Of a DNA stretch of 44,820 nucleotides, positions 41,397 to 44,820 are shown piece after piece. Under the pieces are notes generated by a model. That model was not told where the DNA came from. It saw nothing but the letters and a program-made list of their open reading frames with translations, and did no database searches. A program made the translations under genes and the position numbers. The first letter of the stretch is position 1. Each line of letters opens with the position of its first letter. Source of the DNA: an uncultured Corynebacterium sp. Lineage in GTDB: Bacteria; Actinomycetota; Actinomycetes; Mycobacteriales; Mycobacteriaceae. The stretch spans positions 1 to 44,820 of the forward strand of contig CALTTF010000009.1 in the NCBI GenBank assembly GCA_943908385.1. The letters are read 5' to 3'.

Positions 41397-42586
41397 TTCT
41401 CCTGTTCCTCCTGGTTACGCGGAGGGACGGTGCCGTAGCGCATGCCCACTCCGTCAATGAGTGCTTCGAGCCGGTCGTAATTGGGCGGATCCACCGACGA
41501 GACGTAACTCGACGGCGGCGGCAACTGTTTCTCCTCCAGCGCCGGAGTCAAATAGTCGTTACTAGCCGGGCGGAAGCCGTGCTTCGCCGCGAGCTTCTGC
41601 AGTTCCTCATCGGTCGTCAGCAGGCGTCCGAGGTTCTTGCCGTTCTCGGTGATGCCCACGAGTCCGTGGTTCGCCAGCACCGTCGGGTCGAGCTGGACCA
41701 GCACCATGTCGTCCTTGATGCGCGAATTCGGCTTCATTTTCTCGCCGAGGAACTGCGCCTCGTAGACGAGCACCATCGGCGCAGATCCCATGCCCTGGCT
41801 CAGATAGTCGGCGAACGGGCCGGCGGACGAGGACTGGGTGTAGCCCTGCCCGGTGAAGTACGGGGAGATCTGCTCGGTCAGCCACTTCACGTCGTTGGCC
41901 TTGTCCGGTTCACGCTCCCCGAACTGCCACGCGAGGATTGACAGGAACATAGCCGCGGAGTTGGAGGTGCGGATATCCGTCGTGGAGATCTGCACGTTGC
42001 GCGGCGAGGGGAACTGGTCGCCCAAATCGCGCCAACGCTTCCCCTCCTTGGTCATGTCGATGTAGGCGTTGACATCGAGAACGTAGCTGTCGCCCTCGCG
42101 ACGCACCACACCGGCGCCTTCGAGCATCTCCACAATCGGCTGGAATGTCGCCACCGCCATGGGCGAGAAGAACGGGTAGTCGGCGGAGTATCCGGATCCC
42201 TTGTCGGTGACCTTCTGGGTCGCCGGCGCCGATGAGGGGAAGACGAAGTCCTGGTCCTCCAAGTTTGTCTCCGTTGCAATGCGCCGCGAACCTGCGGTGC
42301 TGACTTCGACGTCATACCCGAGCTCGAGCAGGCGGCGCCTCACCTCGCGGTCCTCGAAATACTCGCGCTTCTCGGATCCGATGACTCCGCGGACAGTGAC
42401 CGCGTTCTCGATATCCTTCCGGAGGGATTCCATCTCTCCGTCGCCCCCGAACCCCGAAAAGCCGGGGATGGTTCCCCGGCCGACGAGAACGGCGACGACA
42501 GCGACGACGGCGAGAAGTACTCCGACAATGACGGAGCACCCGCGCCCACCGCCCTGAGAGCTGTCAGTGGCCTGTTGTGTGGTCAT
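41393..42586 (-). CDS. Membrane-anchored solute-binding-like protein
   Basis: 397 aa. One N-terminal transmembrane helix (about 18-38) after a short Gln/Ser/Gly stretch, then an extracytoplasmic domain that resembles the binding fold of the next gene: KEGKRWRDLGDQFPSPRNVQISTTDIRTSNSAAMFLSILAWQF parallels the SNSGFSALVSVATAM region there, and PMVLVYEAQFLGEKMK matches the hinge. No VWA domain. ATG 42586 follows a -10 box TAAACT by 6 nt, so the mRNA is probably leaderless; GTG 42592 is an alternative. First gene of a coupled trio. Function unknown. Confidence 0.72.
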   Translation of the reverse strand: MTTQQATDSSQGGGRGCSVIVGVLLAVVAVVAVLVGRGTIPGFSGFGGDGEMESLRKDIENAVTVRGVIGSEKREYFEDREVRRRLLELGYDVEVSTAGSRRIATETNLEDQDFVFPSSAPATQKVTDKGSGYSADYPFFSPMAVATFQPIVEMLEGAGVVRREGDSYVLDVNAYIDMTKEGKRWRDLGDQFPSPRNVQISTTDIRTSNSAAMFLSILAWQFGEREPDKANDVKWLTEQISPYFTGQGYTQSSSAGPFADYLSQGMGSAPMVLVYEAQFLGEKMKPNSRIKDDMVLVQLDPTVLANHGLVGITENGKNLGRLLTTDEELQKLAAKHGFRPASNDYLTPALEEKQLPPPSSYVSSVDPPNYDRLEALIDGVGMRYGTVPPRNQEEQEK

Positions 42587-42592
42587 GGGCAC

Positions 42593-42598
42593 AGTTTA
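42593..42598 (-). promoter_or_regulatory. -10 box of the VWA cassette
   Basis: TAAACT on the minus strand, 6 nt before ATG 42586-42584; predicted leaderless start of the three-gene unit. Confidence 0.45.
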
Positions 42599-42636
42599 AG
42601 GTGCCCTTTAGACCTGCGCAGTGAAACTGACAGGAG

Positions 42637-44073
42637 CTAGGCGCCGCGCACGGGTTTCTGCGCCCACTCGCGTGCCGCGGCATTCGCCTCATCGACACGC
42701 TCGCGCTGCTCCGCGACGCGGACAGCTGCTGTGCCGCCGCGCGTCGCACGGGAGGCCACGGCACCGTCGATCGTGAGCACCTCTCGCACATCGGGGGTGA
42801 GGCGCTTATCGACGCCGGCGAGTTCCTCGTCCGTCAGATCCACCAAGTCGACCCCGCGGGCCTCCGCGATGCGGACGCATGCGCCGGATGCCTCGTGGGC
42901 TTCGCGGAACGGGACGCCTTGGCGGACCATCCACTCGGCCAGATCGGTGGCCAAGGTGAATCCGGCCGGCGCGAGTTCGCGCATGCGGTCCTCGTGGAAG
43001 GTCAGCGTGGACACAAGGCCGGTCATCGCTGGCAGCAGGATGCGCAGCTGGTTGACCGAGTCGACGATCGGCTCCTTGTCTTCCTGCAGGTCGCGGTTGT
43101 ACGCCAAGGGCAGGGCCTTGAACGTGGCAAGAAGGCCTGTCAGATTGCCGATGAGGCGGCCGGACTTGCCGCGCGCGAGCTCCGGGACATCCGGGTTCTT
43201 CTTCTGCGGCATGATCGACGAACCGGTGGACCAGGCGTCGTCGAGCGTGACGTAGCCGAATTCGGGCGTGGACCACGCGATGATCTCCTCGGCTAGACGC
43301 GAAATGTCGACGGCGATCTGTGCCAGAACGTACGCACCTTCCGAGACGAAGTCGCGCGAGGACGTGCCGTCCAGCGAATTGTCCGCGGCGGAGTCGAAGC
43401 CGAGCTCTTCCGCGATCGCCTCCGGGTCGAGCTGCAGCGACGAACCCGCCAGAGCACCCGAGCCGTACGGCGAGACCGCCACGCGCTTGTCCAGGTCGCG
43501 GATGCGCTCCAGATCACGCAGCAGCGGCTGGGCGTGCGCCAAAAGCGAGTGCGCGAGCAGGATCGGCTGCGCCGCCTGGAAGTGGGTCTTGCCCGGCATG
43601 ATGGCCTCCGGGTGCGCGGCAGCCTGCTGGCTGAGCGCGTCCACAAGGTCGCACACGTCCTGGGCGACATCGCGGAACGCGTCGCGCACCCACATGCGGA
43701 ACATGGCCGCGACCTGGTCGTTGCGGGAACGGCCTGCACGCAGGCGCCCGCCGAGCTCCGGACCGACCCGGTCGATCAGGCCGCGCTCCATCGCGCCGTG
43801 GACGTCCTCGTCCGTCGGCAGCGGGCCGAAGGAGCCGTCGGCGACGTCTCGTCCGAGCTGATCCAGACCGTCGAGCATCGCCTCGAGGTCGGAATCGGTC
43901 AGAAGGCCCGCCCGGTTGAGCACCTTGGCGTGGGCCTTGGAGGCGAGCACGTCGTACGGTGCCAGGATCCAGTCGAAGTGCGTGGACACCGACAGCGCGA
44001 ACATGGCTTCCGACGGGCCGCCGGAGAACCGTCCGCCCCACAGGGCGCCTTCGTTAGTGCCGTGCTGCTCCAT
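42637..44073 (-). CDS. argH: Argininosuccinate lyase
   Basis: 478 aa. Last enzyme of arginine synthesis: cleaves argininosuccinate to arginine and fumarate. The fumarase/aspartase-superfamily signature GSSIMPQKKNPD (about residue 290) contains the catalytic Ser loop; SRNDQVAA and TSSRDFVSE are further family motifs. Length is usual. The ATG overlaps the argG stop (TAATG). Confidence 0.97.
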   Translation of the reverse strand: MEQHGTNEGALWGGRFSGGPSEAMFALSVSTHFDWILAPYDVLASKAHAKVLNRAGLLTDSDLEAMLDGLDQLGRDVADGSFGPLPTDEDVHGAMERGLIDRVGPELGGRLRAGRSRNDQVAAMFRMWVRDAFRDVAQDVCDLVDALSQQAAAHPEAIMPGKTHFQAAQPILLAHSLLAHAQPLLRDLERIRDLDKRVAVSPYGSGALAGSSLQLDPEAIAEELGFDSAADNSLDGTSSRDFVSEGAYVLAQIAVDISRLAEEIIAWSTPEFGYVTLDDAWSTGSSIMPQKKNPDVPELARGKSGRLIGNLTGLLATFKALPLAYNRDLQEDKEPIVDSVNQLRILLPAMTGLVSTLTFHEDRMRELAPAGFTLATDLAEWMVRQGVPFREAHEASGACVRIAEARGVDLVDLTDEELAGVDKRLTPDVREVLTIDGAVASRATRGGTAAVRVAEQRERVDEANAAAREWAQKPVRGA

Positions 44074-44820
44074 TACTTACCGGCCTCACGGTCGCGCTTG
44101 TTGGCGATCTGCGAGGACAGGCCGTGAAGCTTGACGAAGCCCTTGGCGTGGGTCTGGTCGAAGGTGTCGCCGGTGTCGTAGGTGGCCAGATTGAAGTCGT
44201 ACAGCGAGTGGTTGGAGCGGCGGCCGTTGACGGTGATGGAGCCGGCGTGCAGCACCATGCGGATATCGCCGGTGACATGCTCCTGAGTGGACTCGATGAA
44301 GGCGTCGAGGGAACGCTTCAGGGGTGCGAACCAGAGGCCGTCGTAGACCTCCTCGGACCAGCGGGCGTCGATAAGCCGCTTGTAGCGGGCGAGCTCGCGC
44401 TCGACCGTGACGTCCTCGAGGGCCTCGTGGGCGGTGATGAGCGCGACGGCGCCCGGTGCCTCGTAGACCTCGCGGGACTTGATGCCCACAAGGCGGTCCT
44501 CGACCATGTCCAGGCGGCCGATGCCCTGAGCGCCGGCGCGGCGGTTCATCTCCTCGATGGCCTCGAGCATGGTCACCTTGCGGCCGTCGATAGCCACCGG
44601 CTTGCCGCCTTCGAAGGAAATGATGACCTCGTCCGGGGCGTTGCCCAGCGCCGGATCCTCGGTGTAGGCGTAGAGGTCCTTTGTCGGCGGGTTCCACAGG
44701 TCCTCGAGGAAGCCGGTCTCAACTGCGCGGCCCCAGACGTTCTGGTCGATGGAGAACGGCGATGCGGCGGACTGCTCGATCGGCAGGTCCTTGCCCTCGG
44801 CGTACTCGATGGCCTTGTCG
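44073..44820 (-). CDS. argG: Argininosuccinate synthase (5' part outside window)
   Basis: The last ~248 codons are visible; the start lies beyond 44820. Ligates citrulline and aspartate with ATP. Visible motifs fit the C-terminal half: GIGRLDMVEDRLVGIKSREVYEAPGA, YDGLWFAPLKRSLDAFI, and the oligomerisation tail SLYDFNLATYDTGDTFDQ. An internal Met could be mistaken for a start, but the frame is open to the window edge. One-base stop/start overlap with argH implies coupling. Confidence 0.96.
   Translation of the reverse strand, partial: DKAIEYAEGKDLPIEQSAASPFSIDQNVWGRAVETGFLEDLWNPPTKDLYAYTEDPALGNAPDEVIISFEGGKPVAIDGRKVTMLEAIEEMNRRAGAQGIGRLDMVEDRLVGIKSREVYEAPGAVALITAHEALEDVTVERELARYKRLIDARWSEEVYDGLWFAPLKRSLDAFIESTQEHVTGDIRMVLHAGSITVNGRRSNHSLYDFNLATYDTGDTFDQTHAKGFVKLHGLSSQIANKRDREAGK

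Overview
This is a high-GC actinobacterial chromosome segment, almost certainly from a Corynebacterium. An OdhI/GarA FHA protein starting MSENTGTPEAQVETT, SecA2, an FtsR-type MerR regulator, SteA/SteB, an orphan ParA (PldP type) and the type II NADH dehydrogenase lie in the order expected for the genus. Nearly all of it is core genome. I see no insertion sequence, prophage, CRISPR array or rRNA operon, and one tRNA gene.

Layout. Positions 1-836 (-): 5' part of a cyclopropane-fatty-acid-synthase-like methyltransferase. 900-3600 (+): ndh, then corA with a structured leader. 3634-4068 (-): PaaI thioesterase. 4184-11913 (+): gnd, a DEAD-box RNA helicase, two overlapping CNNM/CorC-family membrane proteins, a predicted DNA-repair protein and a membrane-anchored VWA protein. 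12216-17233 (-): a MerR gene, a bifunctional nuclease (DUF151), ftsR, odhI and secA2. 17341-17417: tRNA-Pro(GGG). 17627-18949 (+): a DUF418 membrane protein. 18946-21684: two LpqC-like esterases (-) on either side of a SAM methyltransferase (+). 21717-44820 (all -), in transcription order: argG, argH, a three-gene envelope cassette (solute-binding-like protein, solute-binding/VWA lipoprotein, XpaC-like protein), a Trm112-like protein, tyrS, a TPR protein, a HAD phosphatase, a small protein, tlyA, nadK, recN, steA, steB, a Nudix hydrolase, xerD, pldP, scpA, scpB, rluB, cmk and der.

The minus-strand block is tightly packed. Stop and start codons overlap at argG/argH, tlyA/nadK, rluB/cmk, cmk/der and within the envelope cassette. 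It joins arginine synthesis, tRNA charging, NAD(P) metabolism, DNA repair, cell-wall division (SteAB) and chromosome segregation (XerD, PldP, ScpAB). The secA2-odhI-ftsR block joins export, control of 2-oxoglutarate dehydrogenase and cell-division control.

The most interesting signal is not a gene. The 11-mer CGTCGATAAGC (complement GCTTATCGACG) occurs 15 times in 44.8 kb, about once per 3 kb, where well under one is expected. It is mostly hidden in Leu-Ile-Asp-(A/D/V/E) codons, always spelled CTT ATC GAC G. Other leads are the solute-binding/VWA cassette, a possible SD-sequestering switch in the corA leader, two intrinsic terminators with a promoter inside them, and a series of genes whose -10 box lies 6-8 nt before the start codon (leaderless mRNAs).
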